From: Variovorax sp. 679
Lineage (GTDB): Bacteria; Pseudomonadota; Gammaproteobacteria; Burkholderiales; Burkholderiaceae_C
Reading direction: 5' to 3'
DNA length: 64,000 nt
Assembly (NCBI RefSeq): GCF_003952185.1
Contig: NZ_RXFS01000008.1
Span: 1-64,000, forward strand
Shown here: positions 17,784 to 26,620 of the stretch, one piece after another
Position numbering within the stretch: position 1 is the first letter of the stretch
Layout of the letters: each line of letters begins with the position of its first letter
Notes under the pieces: generated by a model
Databases searched by the model: none
What the model was told of the DNA's origin: nothing
The model's input: only the letters and a program-made list of their open reading frames with translations
Program-made: the position numbers and the translations under genes

Positions 17784-18476
17784 ATGAAGAAACCCCGAGT
17801 CCTGATCGTCGAAGACGAATCCTCGATCGCCGAGCTGATCGCCGTCAACCTGCGCCACAACGGCTTCGAGCCGATCTGGTCGGAAGATGGCGCAGCGGCC
17901 CAGCGCGAGATCGACGCCTTCCTGCCGGATCTGATCCTGCTCGACTGGATGCTGCCGGGCCAGAGCGGCCTGCAGCTCGCGCGCCAGTGGCGCAAGGACC
18001 CGCGCACCAAGGCCATCCCGATCCTGATGCTGACCGCGCGCGGCGACGAACCCGACAAGGTCGCCGGCCTCGACGCCGGTGCCGACGACTACATCACCAA
18101 ACCTTTCTCCACCCAGGAAATGCTGGCCCGCATCCGTGCGGTGCTGCGTCGCCGGGCGCCGGAAGTGGTCACGGAGCGCGTCGAGATCGGCGAACTGGCG
18201 CTCGACACTTCCACGCACCGTGTGACCTGGCAGGGCGGTGCGCTGAAGGTTGGCCCGACCGAGTTCAAGCTGCTGGCCTACCTGATGCAGCACGCCGAGC
18301 GCGTGCACAGCCGGGCACAACTGCTCGACAAGGTGTGGGGCGACCACGTCTACATCGAAGAGCGCACGGTCGACGTGCACGTCAAGCGCCTGCGCGAATC
18401 GCTGGGCGTGGCGGCGCCCATGGTCGAAACCGTCCGCGGAGCGGGCTATCGCCTGACCGCCCAAGTCACGGTTTGA
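17784..18476 (+). CDS. phoB: Phosphate regulon response regulator PhoB
   Basis: An OmpR/PhoB-family regulator of 230 residues. The receiver domain has acidic pocket EDE at 10-12, phospho-acceptor Asp54 (LLDWMLPG), Thr in LMLTARGDE and Lys in YITKPFS. The winged-helix domain from about 135 ends in the recognition region RTVDVHVKRLRESL. It should bind the GTCAC direct repeats found before ppk, ppx and pstS. Confidence 0.97.
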   Translation: MKKPRVLIVEDESSIAELIAVNLRHNGFEPIWSEDGAAAQREIDAFLPDLILLDWMLPGQSGLQLARQWRKDPRTKAIPILMLTARGDEPDKVAGLDAGADDYITKPFSTQEMLARIRAVLRRRAPEVVTERVEIGELALDTSTHRVTWQGGALKVGPTEFKLLAYLMQHAERVHSRAQLLDKVWGDHVYIEERTVDVHVKRLRESLGVAAPMVETVRGAGYRLTAQVTV

Positions 18477-18520
18477 CCGCCGTGGCTCCCGTTGGCCGCG
18501 GGCGCGGATAATCGCCCGCC

Positions 18521-19858
18521 ATGCCTTTCCGAATCGCTACATTTTTAATAGCATCCCTCGTCGTAGGAGCGGGTGCTGTCGCCACTTTCGGCTGGAAGTT
18601 CGGGTGGCTGGGTGCATGGCTGGGCGCTGTACTCTGGCTGGGGCTGGATGCCTGGCGCGCCGAGCGGCTGATGCGAGTCTTGCGCAACGATGCCAATGGC
18701 CTGCCGTCGCGCGGTTCGGGTGTCTGGGGCGAATTGTCGGAGCGCATCCGCAAGCTGCTGCGCGACCGTGAACAGCAGACCCGACAGGCCGAAGATCGCC
18801 TCCAGGAATTCCTTGCGGCAATCCAGGCGTCTCCCAATGGCGTGGTGCTGCTCGACGAGCAGGGGCGCATCGAATGGTGCAACCAGACGGCGGCCAGCCA
18901 GTTCGGCATCGACGCCGAGCGCGACCTGGCGCAGCACCTGGCAAACCTCGTGCGCGATCCAGCCTTCGTGGCCTATCTGGCGTCCTGGAACTACAGCCGC
19001 GACGTGGTCATTGACGCCTCCGGGCTCGGCCACGGTCATCAGCGTGGCCATCCGGTGCGGCTGTCGGTGCAGGTGCATCCCTATGCGGGCAACCGCCGCA
19101 TGCTGCTCACGCGTGACATCACAGCGCTGGAACAGGCCGAGGCGATGCGGCGCGATTTCGTGGCGAATGTGTCGCATGAGATCCGCACGCCGCTGACGGT
19201 GCTGGCGGGCTTCGTCGAGACCCTGCAGAACCTGCCGCTCGATGCGGACGAGCGCACGCGCTATCTCTCCCTGATGGGGCAGCAATCGCACCGCATGGAG
19301 ACGCTGGTGAACGACCTGCTGACGCTGTCGCGGCTCGAGGGCAGTGCGCCGCCTTCGGGCAATCAGTGGATTCGCACCCGGGCGCTGCTTGCGCAATGCG
19401 AAGACGAAGGGCGAGGCCTGTCGGGCCGCCTGACACCGCAAGGCCATCGGCTGTCGTTCACCATCGATGCAGAGTCCGAGATATCGGGTGCGCCGACCGA
19501 GCTGCAAAGCGCGATGTCGAACCTGCTGAGCAATGCCATCCGCTACACGCCTGGCGGCGGAGAAGTGGCGGTGAGCTGGAAGGTGCTTCCTGACGGGCGT
19601 GGCGAGTACGCAGTGAAGGACACCGGCCCCGGCATTGCCGCCGAGCACATTCCGCGGCTGACCGAACGCTTCTATCGCATCGACCGCAGTCGCTCGCGCG
19701 AAACCGGCGGCACGGGTCTTGGGCTAGCGATCGTCAAGCACATCGCGCAGCGTCACGGCGCGGAATTGCGCATCGAAAGCACGGTGGGCAAGGGATCGCG
19801 CTTTGCGCTGGTTTTTCCGGCAGCACGCGTGCGCGAGGCGCGAGTGCTGGTCAAGTAG
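18521..19858 (+). CDS. phoR: Phosphate regulon sensor histidine kinase PhoR
   Basis: A 445-residue membrane kinase. Two close hydrophobic segments lie at about 5-45, followed by a PAS domain (about 95-200, with GVVLLDEQGRIEWCN) and a dimerisation/phosphoacceptor helix VSHEIRTPLTVLAGF with His219. The ATPase domain carries N box LSNAIRYTP, G1 DTGPGIAAEHI and G2 GGTGLGLAIVKH. There is no large periplasmic sensor; as in other PhoR proteins, the signal comes through PstB/PhoU. It converges on the MATE gene with only 22 bases between stops. Confidence 0.96.
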   Translation: MPFRIATFLIASLVVGAGAVATFGWKFGWLGAWLGAVLWLGLDAWRAERLMRVLRNDANGLPSRGSGVWGELSERIRKLLRDREQQTRQAEDRLQEFLAAIQASPNGVVLLDEQGRIEWCNQTAASQFGIDAERDLAQHLANLVRDPAFVAYLASWNYSRDVVIDASGLGHGHQRGHPVRLSVQVHPYAGNRRMLLTRDITALEQAEAMRRDFVANVSHEIRTPLTVLAGFVETLQNLPLDADERTRYLSLMGQQSHRMETLVNDLLTLSRLEGSAPPSGNQWIRTRALLAQCEDEGRGLSGRLTPQGHRLSFTIDAESEISGAPTELQSAMSNLLSNAIRYTPGGGEVAVSWKVLPDGRGEYAVKDTGPGIAAEHIPRLTERFYRIDRSRSRETGGTGLGLAIVKHIAQRHGAELRIESTVGKGSRFALVFPAARVREARVLVK

Positions 19859-19880
19859 CGGCTCAGGCCGGGCGCGAGTC

Positions 19881-21224
19881 TTACCTTGCGCGCTGGCGCA
19901 TCGTCCAGCGCAGCAGTACGCCGAACAGCAGGGCCGTCAGGGCCAGTGCGGCGGCACTCATGATCCAGAATGCCAGCGGTGACTGCATCGCCGCCCAGGG
20001 GCCAAGGCCACGGTATGCGAGCAGGTAGCTGCCACCGAGGCCGACTCCCCACAGCATCGCGCAGTAGATCACCAGCGGTGCCAGTGTGACCCGGTAGCAC
20101 CGCAGCACGAATACGCAGAAGGTCTGGACCGCGTCCGCGAAGTGATACAGCGCCACCGCAAGCAACAGCGCGCCCGCCATCGCGATGACGGCCGGGTTGT
20201 CGGAGTACACGTTGGCGAGCTCGTGGCGCAGCATCGCCATGGCGGCGGCGTAGAACAGCGCGCACAGCGCCGTCAGCTCGAAGCCCAGCCGGCAAGCGTG
20301 CCGGGCCCGTACGGCATCGCCGGCGCCGAGCCAGAAGCTCACGCGAGCGCTGGTTGCAATGGCCAGAGACAGTGGCGTCATGTAGGCCACGGCCAGCAGG
20401 TTCGAGGCGATCTGGTGCGCTGCCGCCGCCGCTGTGCCGAGCCGGGCGATGAACAGGGCCATCAGCGTGAACGACGTCACTTCGACCAGCACGGCAAGGC
20501 CGCCGGGCACGCCGAGCCGCGCGAACCTGCGGATCTGGCGCCAGTCAGGGGCCTCGATGCGCTTCCAGAGCCCGTAGTCCCGATAGAACGGCCGGTTGCG
20601 CAGCAGCCAGATCGCGCAGCCGAGCATGGTCCAGTTCACGCACAGCGTGGCCCAGCCGCAGCCCACGAGGCCCATGGCCGGCAGGCCCGCGCCGCCGAAG
20701 GTGAACCAGATCGACAGCGGCAGCTTCACAACGAGCGATCCGAGTTGCAACCAGGTCACGAGCTGGGGCTTGCCCAGGCTTTGATTGAGCGTGCTGAACA
20801 GGCGAAAGAGCAGGGCGGGTGCCAGGGCAAAGGCCAGTACGGCCAGATAGGCCTCGACTTCGCCGCGCATTTGCGGAGGCACCTGGGTCCAACGAAGGAC
20901 CGCGCCCGGCAACAGAAGGATCGCCATGCCGACCACGATGGCGATGGCCGCGAGATACAGCGATTGCCGCACCGAGCGGCCCACCTCGCCGCTGCGCCCG
21001 CCGCCGTGCAATTCGGCCCAGACCGGCAGCAGCGCCTGCAGCACGCCCATCAGAGACACGTACACGCTGACGAAGACTGCAGCGCCGACCGACAGGGCTG
21101 CCAGGGCCTGCTCGGAGTAGCGGCCCGCGATGATGGTGTCGGCCACGCCGAAGGCCATCACGGCCAGCTGGCCGACGAGCACCGTGCCCGCATGCCGCGC
21201 GATCAGAGCCCGTTCGCCCCTCAC
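19881..21224 (-). CDS. MATE family efflux transporter
   Basis: A 447-residue inner-membrane protein with twelve predicted helices in two related halves, typical of Na+/H+-coupled multidrug and toxin extrusion carriers. Examples are GTVLVGQLAVMAFGVADTII at the start and GVPGGLAVLVEVTSFTLMAL opening the second half. The proposed GTG start at 21224 overlaps the stop of the upstream glycosyltransferase (GTGA), so the two are translationally coupled. The substrate is unknown; coupling to a GT39-like enzyme may hint at a lipid-linked or envelope substrate rather than a drug. Confidence 0.88.
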   Translation of the reverse strand: MRGERALIARHAGTVLVGQLAVMAFGVADTIIAGRYSEQALAALSVGAAVFVSVYVSLMGVLQALLPVWAELHGGGRSGEVGRSVRQSLYLAAIAIVVGMAILLLPGAVLRWTQVPPQMRGEVEAYLAVLAFALAPALLFRLFSTLNQSLGKPQLVTWLQLGSLVVKLPLSIWFTFGGAGLPAMGLVGCGWATLCVNWTMLGCAIWLLRNRPFYRDYGLWKRIEAPDWRQIRRFARLGVPGGLAVLVEVTSFTLMALFIARLGTAAAAAHQIASNLLAVAYMTPLSLAIATSARVSFWLGAGDAVRARHACRLGFELTALCALFYAAAMAMLRHELANVYSDNPAVIAMAGALLLAVALYHFADAVQTFCVFVLRCYRVTLAPLVIYCAMLWGVGLGGSYLLAYRGLGPWAAMQSPLAFWIMSAAALALTALLFGVLLRWTMRQRAR

Positions 21225-22957
21225 TGCGGCGTGATCTTCTGGTAGAGCAGGAGGTCGTCGGCCGCGCTGCTGGGGCGTCGCAGCGTACCGGCAAAGCGCC
21301 ACTGGTCGAAGGGAATGATGGTGTGCAGGCGTTCGATCGTGTCGGGGCTGACCAGCAGCCATGGGCAGTCGGTGCCCAGAAGCAGCGGCTGCACGTTGAA
21401 GTTGCCGTGATGGCGCAGCGCGGCAATGTGCGCGCGGCTCAACGCCAGTTCGGCAATGCAGCGCGGCTGACCGACACGTTCCGCCACGGCGTGTATCTGC
21501 GGCATGTAGCTGCGCGCGTAGTCGATGGGCGGCAGCCACAGCGTCATCAGCAGCATCCAGCACAGGGCCGTGCCGCCGGCAGGCAGAACCAGCGTTTTCC
21601 AGAGCGCGGCGCGGTGGCGCCCCGTGCGCCAGCGCACCAGCCAGCACCAGGCGATGGTTGCGGCCACGGCGAGCGCCACGGCAATGGGCGAGAGCTCGGG
21701 CACGAAGCCGGGCACGAGCCGCGCGACGCTGGCGGCGGGCTTGGGCGGTGCGCCGGTCTGCATGGCGATCCAGTAGATCCAGCCCAGCACGGCGAGGCCG
21801 CTGAAGAACAGCACGTTGAACCAGTCGATCAACGCGGCGGCGCTGCGCCGGAAGGTGGGCAGGGCAAATGCTGCGAGCGTGGCGAAGGCGGGCAGAGCCA
21901 GCAGCAGCGAGCGGTCGGAGTAGTCGGTGGTCCAGGTGGCGGCCAGTGGCATCAGCGCGAACCAGAAAGGCAGCGCCACGTGGCGCGCAGTGAGCTGTCG
22001 TCGCCAGCGCCACAGCGTCCAGATCGCAAGAGGCCAGACCGGCCAGGTGAACCAGAGCAGCAGCTTGGCCTGGCCCCGCACATCACCCAGCAACGTGCCG
22101 CCGATGACGGTGATCTTCCATGTCGGCAGCTTCAGGCCGAACACGAGTACCGCCGCCAGCGCCGTGACGCCGATCATCGTGTACAGGGCACCTCGTGTGT
22201 AGCCGGGGCCGCTGTCTTCGTGGTCGATGTTCTCGCTTTCAGCCCGCGCGGCGAGCCGGCGTTCGTAAGCGACGTACAGCACGCTGCCGATGGCGAGTGC
22301 GAGTCCGACGGTTGGGGCACCGCTAAGTGTGATGCCGATGGTGCCCACGACCAGCGCGATCACGGGGCCGGTGCGGCGGTAGGGCAGCGCGGCCACGCCA
22401 TAGAAAAGGTGCGAGGCGAAGAAGAGCTGGGCCAGCGCGGGAGTGGTCTCGTGGCCGAGCTGGGCGAGGCCGAGACAAGCGATCAGCGCCAGCAGGCCGC
22501 CGTCCGCAATGGCGCGTGCGTAGTCGGTTGGCCGTGCTTCACCGCCGAAGGCAAAAGCTACGGGCTGGGCGCGTGCAGTGCGGGCCAGGTAATAGACGGC
22601 GTACCAGGTGGCGGTGAAGGTGCCCCAGAGCAGGAACGCGAACGCGATGCGCACGGCCAGATCGGGGTTCAGCCACGAAGGAGCGATCTTGATGGCCAGG
22701 GCGCCGATCCAGTAGGGAATCAGGGCGGGCGTTTCCGGACGCAGGCCCAACAGCATGGGATCGAACCAGCGCGCGATGCCCTCGGTGCTGCGGGCCAGCT
22801 CGGCCATGTAGCCGAAGGCCGTGATGTCGGCGCTTTTCCAGGGGCCCCGGCCGACCAGGCCCGGCAGCAGGTAGGCCGCGCACAGCAGAAGCAGTGCAAT
22901 GCGCGGCAGCCGACGCACGGCGCTCTGGGCAACGATCGCGGGGGTGGGCTGGTTCAA
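21221..22957 (-). CDS. Membrane glycosyltransferase, ArnT/GT39-like
   Basis: About 578 residues with roughly a dozen membrane helices. The first luminal loop contains GRGPWKSADITAFGYMAE followed by LLGLRPETPALIPYWIGA, the layout of the catalytic acidic residue and lipid-sugar site in GT-C enzymes such as ArnT. These transfer a sugar from a polyprenyl carrier to an envelope acceptor; substrate and acceptor are unknown here. The start is uncertain: TTG at 22957 and GTG at 22918 are candidates, and neither has a strong ribosome binding site. Longer in-frame sequence overlaps rpmE2 and is not used. Confidence 0.8.
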   Translation of the reverse strand: MNQPTPAIVAQSAVRRLPRIALLLLCAAYLLPGLVGRGPWKSADITAFGYMAELARSTEGIARWFDPMLLGLRPETPALIPYWIGALAIKIAPSWLNPDLAVRIAFAFLLWGTFTATWYAVYYLARTARAQPVAFAFGGEARPTDYARAIADGGLLALIACLGLAQLGHETTPALAQLFFASHLFYGVAALPYRRTGPVIALVVGTIGITLSGAPTVGLALAIGSVLYVAYERRLAARAESENIDHEDSGPGYTRGALYTMIGVTALAAVLVFGLKLPTWKITVIGGTLLGDVRGQAKLLLWFTWPVWPLAIWTLWRWRRQLTARHVALPFWFALMPLAATWTTDYSDRSLLLALPAFATLAAFALPTFRRSAAALIDWFNVLFFSGLAVLGWIYWIAMQTGAPPKPAASVARLVPGFVPELSPIAVALAVAATIAWCWLVRWRTGRHRAALWKTLVLPAGGTALCWMLLMTLWLPPIDYARSYMPQIHAVAERVGQPRCIAELALSRAHIAALRHHGNFNVQPLLLGTDCPWLLVSPDTIERLHTIIPFDQWRFAGTLRRPSSAADDLLLYQKITPQ

Positions 22958-23036
22958 GTGGCGGGAAAGGGCAGGATTCGGAAAGAAAAAGGGCAGCGCG
23001 GTAAACCGGGCTGCCCTCGACGCAAAAGCGCGTACC

Positions 23037-23306
23037 TTACTTCGAGGCGGCGCCGGTGGTCTTGCCGAAGCGGTTGCGGAACTTCTCGACGCGGCCGCCC
23101 ATGTTGTCGACCGACTTCTGCGTGCCGGTGTAGAACGGGTGCGATTCGCTGGTGGTATCGAGCTTGAACAGCGGCAGTTCACGACCGTCGTCGGTCTTGC
23201 CCATTTCCTTGGTGTTCGCGCACGAACGGGTCACGAACTTGAAGCCGTTCGACATGTCGACGAACAGGACTTCGCGGTAATTCGGGTGAATGCCTTCTTT
23301 TGCCAT
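23037..23306 (-). CDS. rpmE2: 50S ribosomal protein L31, type B (zinc-free)
   Basis: An 89-residue L31 with family motifs MAKEGIHPNYREVLFVD, GFKFVTRSC and SHPFYTGTQKSVDNMGGRVEKF, split here at natural breaks. It lacks the CxxC zinc-binding pairs of type A L31, keeping a single Cys. Type B paralogues usually replace the zinc form when zinc is scarce, but in many betaproteobacteria the B type is the main copy. No Zur site was identified. The ATG at 23306 gives standard length. Confidence 0.96.
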   Translation of the reverse strand: MAKEGIHPNYREVLFVDMSNGFKFVTRSCANTKEMGKTDDGRELPLFKLDTTSESHPFYTGTQKSVDNMGGRVEKFRNRFGKTTGAASK

Positions 23307-23488
23307 GGTGTTTCCTTCTGCGCTTTTGGAATCAATGCGCGGTCGATGCGAGAGCCACCAACGTGCCAGCAGTCTGGCACGCTGCCTCGGAAGAAGACCG
23401 AGGAGCCAGGCGACGGTGCCTGACCGCACTTTTCGCGGAGCCCACGATTATCGCATACTGCCCCATTTTCGAGCAAACAAGGCCCACC

Positions 23489-24547
23489 ATGACTTCTGTC
23501 CCCCTGCGCGCAGGCCTCGTTGGCTACGGTTTTGCCGGTCAGACCTTCCACGCTCCCGTCCTTTCGGCTGTTCCGGGGCTGGAGCTGGCGGCGGTGGCCA
23601 GTTCGCAGCCGCACAAGGTGCACGCCGACTGGCCTGATGTCGCGGTTGTGCCCGATGTGGCCGCGCTCGTGGCCCGTTCCGATATCGACCTGGTCGTGGT
23701 GGCCACGCCCAATGCCCAGCACCATCCGGTCGCCAAGGCCGCGCTGGAGGCCGGAAAGCACGTGGTGGTGGACAAGCCCTTCACGCTCGACGTGGACGAG
23801 GCAAAGGAGCTTGAATTGTTGTCGAAACGCAACAATCGCATCCTGGCGGTCTATCAGAACCGGCGCTTTGACGCCGACTTCCTGGCCCTCAAGGACGTGC
23901 TGGCGTCCGGCGAGTTGGGCCGGCCGGTGTACCTGGAGTCACACTTCGACCGCTTCCGGCCCGAAGTGAAGGAGCGCTGGCGCGAGCAGGCCGTGCCGGG
24001 CTCGGGCCTCTGGGTGGACCTGGGCTCCCATCTGGTCGACCAGGCGGTGCAGCTTTTCGGTCGCCCCGACACGATTCAGCTCGACACTGCGGTCCTGCGG
24101 GATGGCGCCGTGGTGGAGGACTACTTCCATGCCGTGCTGCGATACGAGGAGGGGCCGCACGCACCTCTGCGTGTGGTGCTGCATTCGACGACGCTGGCGG
24201 CCCATGCCGCACCGCGCTACATCGTCCATGGCACGCTCGGCAGTTACGTCAAGCACGGCGTCGATACGCAGGAAGATGCGCTGCGTGCCGGGCGGCGGCC
24301 GCCCGCTGAAGGGTGGGGCGCCGATCCGCTGGACGGGGAGCTCACGCTCGCAGGTCCCGATGGGACGTTTGCCAAACGCAGTATTCCTACGCGCCCCGGC
24401 AACTACGTTGACTACTACGTCGCGGTGCGCGATGCCATCCTCGGCCACGGCCCGAACCCGGTACCACCGGAGCAGGCGGTTGCGCTGATGGAGCTGCTGG
24501 ACCTCGGCCGCCAGAGCGCTCTCGAGGGGCGCGCCGTTCGCGCATGA
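23489..24547 (+). CDS. Gfo/Idh/MocA family NAD(P)-dependent oxidoreductase
   Basis: A 352-residue dehydrogenase. The N-terminal Rossmann fold begins AGLVGYGFAGQTFHAPVL, and the catalytic Lys lies in the family motif GKHVVVDKPFTLD (around residue 95). The C-terminal alpha/beta domain has GSGLWVDLGSHLVDQAV with the conserved acid/His pair. It is closest in character to YdgJ/scyllo-inositol-dehydrogenase-like proteins; the substrate is probably a sugar or cyclitol but is not determinable. It is transcribed divergently from rpmE2. Confidence 0.9.
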   Translation: MTSVPLRAGLVGYGFAGQTFHAPVLSAVPGLELAAVASSQPHKVHADWPDVAVVPDVAALVARSDIDLVVVATPNAQHHPVAKAALEAGKHVVVDKPFTLDVDEAKELELLSKRNNRILAVYQNRRFDADFLALKDVLASGELGRPVYLESHFDRFRPEVKERWREQAVPGSGLWVDLGSHLVDQAVQLFGRPDTIQLDTAVLRDGAVVEDYFHAVLRYEEGPHAPLRVVLHSTTLAAHAAPRYIVHGTLGSYVKHGVDTQEDALRAGRRPPAEGWGADPLDGELTLAGPDGTFAKRSIPTRPGNYVDYYVAVRDAILGHGPNPVPPEQAVALMELLDLGRQSALEGRAVRA

Positions 24548-24549
24548 AA

Positions 24550-24572
24550 AATGCCCGCGCAAGGCGGGCATT
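24550..24572 (-). terminator. Intrinsic terminator between the oxidoreductase and rho
   Basis: A 9-bp inverted repeat (AATGCCCGC/GCGGGCATT) has a five-base loop and is followed on the minus strand by a run of T's. It lies where the rho transcript (minus) and the oxidoreductase transcript (plus) converge and may serve both. Confidence 0.75.
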
Positions 24573-24579
24573 CATTCGT

Positions 24580-24669
24580 GGGGTGCCACTGATCCGGCTT
24601 TGCCGGTCGGCGGGCACCGCCCCCGTTAGGGGATTGGCGTAGCGACACGAAGTGCGCGTAGCCTGGTGG
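24580..24669 (-). repeat. Intergenic repeat, copy C
   Basis: About 90 bases. Read on the minus strand it begins CCAGGCTACGCGCACTTCG, continues GTGTCGCTACGCC, and has the core ACCGGCAAAGCCGG near its end. It aligns along its length with the segments at 33923-34017 and 36332-36425. It sits directly downstream of rho. Confidence 0.8.
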
Positions 24670-24679
24670 CGAGCAACAG

Positions 24680-25945
24680 TTACCCGCCGCGACGCATCAT
24701 GTCGAAGAACTCGACATTCGTCTTCGTCGCCTTCATGTTCTTGAGCATCAGCTCCATCGACTCGATCTCGTCCATGTTGTACATGAGCTGGCGCAGGATG
24801 CGGGTCTTCTGCAGGATCTCGGGTGCCAGCAGCAGTTCTTCGCGACGCGTGCCGCTGCGATTGAGCTGGATCGACGGGAACACGCGCTTTTCGTACAGGC
24901 GGCGGTCGAGGTGGATTTCGGAGTTGCCGGTGCCCTTGAACTCTTCGAAGATCACTTCGTCCATGCGGCTGCCGGTGTCGATCAGCGCGGTGCCGATGAT
25001 GGTCAGCGAGCCGCCTTCTTCCACGTTGCGCGCCGCGCCCAGGAAGCGCTTGGGACGCTGCAGCGCGTTGGAGTCGACACCACCGGTCAGCACCTTGCCC
25101 GAAGAGGGCACGACGTTGTTGTAGGCGCGGGCGAGGCGGGTGATCGAGTCGAGCAGGATCACCACGTCCTTCTTGAGCTCGACCAGGCGCTTGGCGCGCT
25201 CGATGACCATTTCGGCCACGTGCACGTGGCGTGCGGCGGGTTCGTCGAAGGTCGAGGCAATGACCTCGCCCTTCACCGTGCGCTGCATTTCGGTCACTTC
25301 TTCAGGGCGCTCGTCGACGAGCAGCACCATCATGTGGACGTCAGGGTAGTTGGCGCTGATCGCGTGGGCGATGTGCTGCATCATCACCGTCTTGCCGCTC
25401 TTGGGCGGTGCCACGAGCAGGGCGCGCTGGCCTTTGCCGATGGGGGCGATGATGTCGATGATGCGGCCGGTGATGTTCTCGTCGCCCTTGATGCCGTCGC
25501 GCTCGAGCTTCATCTGCTCCTTGGGGAACAGCGGCGTCAGGTTTTCGAACATCACCTTGTGCTTGTTCTGCTCCGGCGGACCGTCGTTGACCTTGTCGAG
25601 CTTGGTCAGCGCGAAGTAGCGCTCGCCGTCCTTGGGCGTGCGCACTTCGCCTTCGATCATGTCGCCGGTGTGCAGGTTGAAACGGCGCACCTGGCTGGGC
25701 GAGATGTAGATGTCGTCCGTGCTGGCCGTGAAGCTGGTGTCGGGGCTGCGCAGGAAGCCGAAGCCGTCGGGCAGTATTTCGAGCACGCCGTCGGCGAAGA
25801 CCTGCTCGCCGGCCTTTGCGCGCTTCTTGATGATCGCGAACATCAGCTCCTGCTTGCGCATGCGGCCGACGTTTTCGATCTCAAGCGCTTCAGCCTGCTT
25901 GAGGACTTCAGACACGTGGAGTGCCTTGAGTTCGTTTAAGTGCAT
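24680..25945 (-). CDS. rho: Transcription termination factor Rho
   Basis: A 421-residue hexameric RNA helicase. The N-terminal RNA-binding part starts HLNELKALHVSEVLKQAE and contains DGFGFLRSPD (OB fold). The motor domain has IGKGQRALLVAPPKSGKT (P-loop), LLVDERPEEVTEM and the Q/R loops near SITRLARAYN. The length is standard. The start at 25945 is preceded six bases upstream by GAGGGGT, which lies in a hairpin. It is downstream of trxA, as in many proteobacteria. Confidence 0.98.
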   Translation of the reverse strand: MHLNELKALHVSEVLKQAEALEIENVGRMRKQELMFAIIKKRAKAGEQVFADGVLEILPDGFGFLRSPDTSFTASTDDIYISPSQVRRFNLHTGDMIEGEVRTPKDGERYFALTKLDKVNDGPPEQNKHKVMFENLTPLFPKEQMKLERDGIKGDENITGRIIDIIAPIGKGQRALLVAPPKSGKTVMMQHIAHAISANYPDVHMMVLLVDERPEEVTEMQRTVKGEVIASTFDEPAARHVHVAEMVIERAKRLVELKKDVVILLDSITRLARAYNNVVPSSGKVLTGGVDSNALQRPKRFLGAARNVEEGGSLTIIGTALIDTGSRMDEVIFEEFKGTGNSEIHLDRRLYEKRVFPSIQLNRSGTRREELLLAPEILQKTRILRQLMYNMDEIESMELMLKNMKATKTNVEFFDMMRRGG

Positions 25946-25951
25946 GGAATG

Positions 25952-25965
25952 ACCCCTCGCGGGGT
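25952..25965 (-). promoter_or_regulatory. Hairpin covering the rho ribosome binding site
   Basis: On the minus strand ACCCC-GCGA-GGGGT forms a 5-bp stem closed by a GNRA tetraloop. Its 3' arm with the last loop bases reads GAGGGGT and lies six bases before the rho ATG, so it is probably the Shine-Dalgarno sequence. The stem would mask it. Confidence 0.45.
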
Positions 25966-26082
25966 AATCGAACGGAAAACGGGGGGAGGTTGAACGTGAA
26001 GCGAGAACTGCCTCACCAACCGGGGAACTCGAACCGACTGCCTGAGTGAAAGGGCCGGTGATCTGTGGGAGATTATGACAGG

Positions 26083-26118
26083 AAAAACGCGCCGGCCAAC
26101 GCATTGCGCGCTGGCCGG
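26083..26118 (-). terminator. Intrinsic terminator after trxA
   Basis: On the minus strand CCGGCCA pairs with TGGCCGG around a GC-rich 13-base loop, with CGCG and then five T's after the stem. It starts 13 bases after the trxA stop and separates trxA from rho. Confidence 0.7.
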
Positions 26119-26130
26119 TTGAAATGTCGC

Positions 26131-26463
26131 TTAGGCGAGTTGCTGGTCGATGAAGGCCGTGAGCTGAGCCTTGCTCATCGCGCCGACCTTGGTTGCGGCC
26201 AGCTGGCCGTCCTTGAACAGCATCAGCGTGGGGATGCCGCGGATGCCGAACTTGGCGGGGATGTCGCGGTTTTCGTCGACGTTGAGCTTGGCGATCTGCA
26301 GCTTGCCTTCGTAGGTGGCAGACACTTCGTCCAGGATCGGGGCGATCATCTTGCAGGGGCCGCACCATTCGGCCCAGTAGTCGACCAGCACCGGCTGGCT
26401 GGACTTGAGCACGTCGGCCTCGAAGGAGGAGTCGGAGATGTGTTTGATGAGTTCGCTGGCCAT
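26131..26463 (-). CDS. trxA: Thioredoxin 1
   Basis: A 110-residue cytosolic thioredoxin with the redox site WCGPCK (Cys34 and Cys37), the buried Asp in VLVDYWAEW, and cis-proline in GIRGIPTL. Length and every core motif match TrxA. It lies upstream of rho in the conserved trxA-rho order. Confidence 0.98.
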   Translation of the reverse strand: MASELIKHISDSSFEADVLKSSQPVLVDYWAEWCGPCKMIAPILDEVSATYEGKLQIAKLNVDENRDIPAKFGIRGIPTLMLFKDGQLAATKVGAMSKAQLTAFIDQQLA

Positions 26464-26620
26464 GTGATGGATCCTTGTGCGCAGAGAGTTTCGGTGCAGC
26501 TAAAGTGCTGGTCATTGTGACAGAAACCAAGGGGTGACGTGCCGGGCGGGGACGCTATGGCGGCGATAGCCAAAGCCCTTGCGCGTCACGTCCACGCGCT
26601 CTCCAACCCCTCGATAGAAC

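Noticed and set aside
21225..22013. An N-terminal extension of the MATE reading frame by more than 260 codons
   Set aside because: It lies antisense-free but out of frame inside the glycosyltransferase gene, is rich in Arg, Ala and His, and has no membrane-protein character. The GTG at 21224 fits the family.
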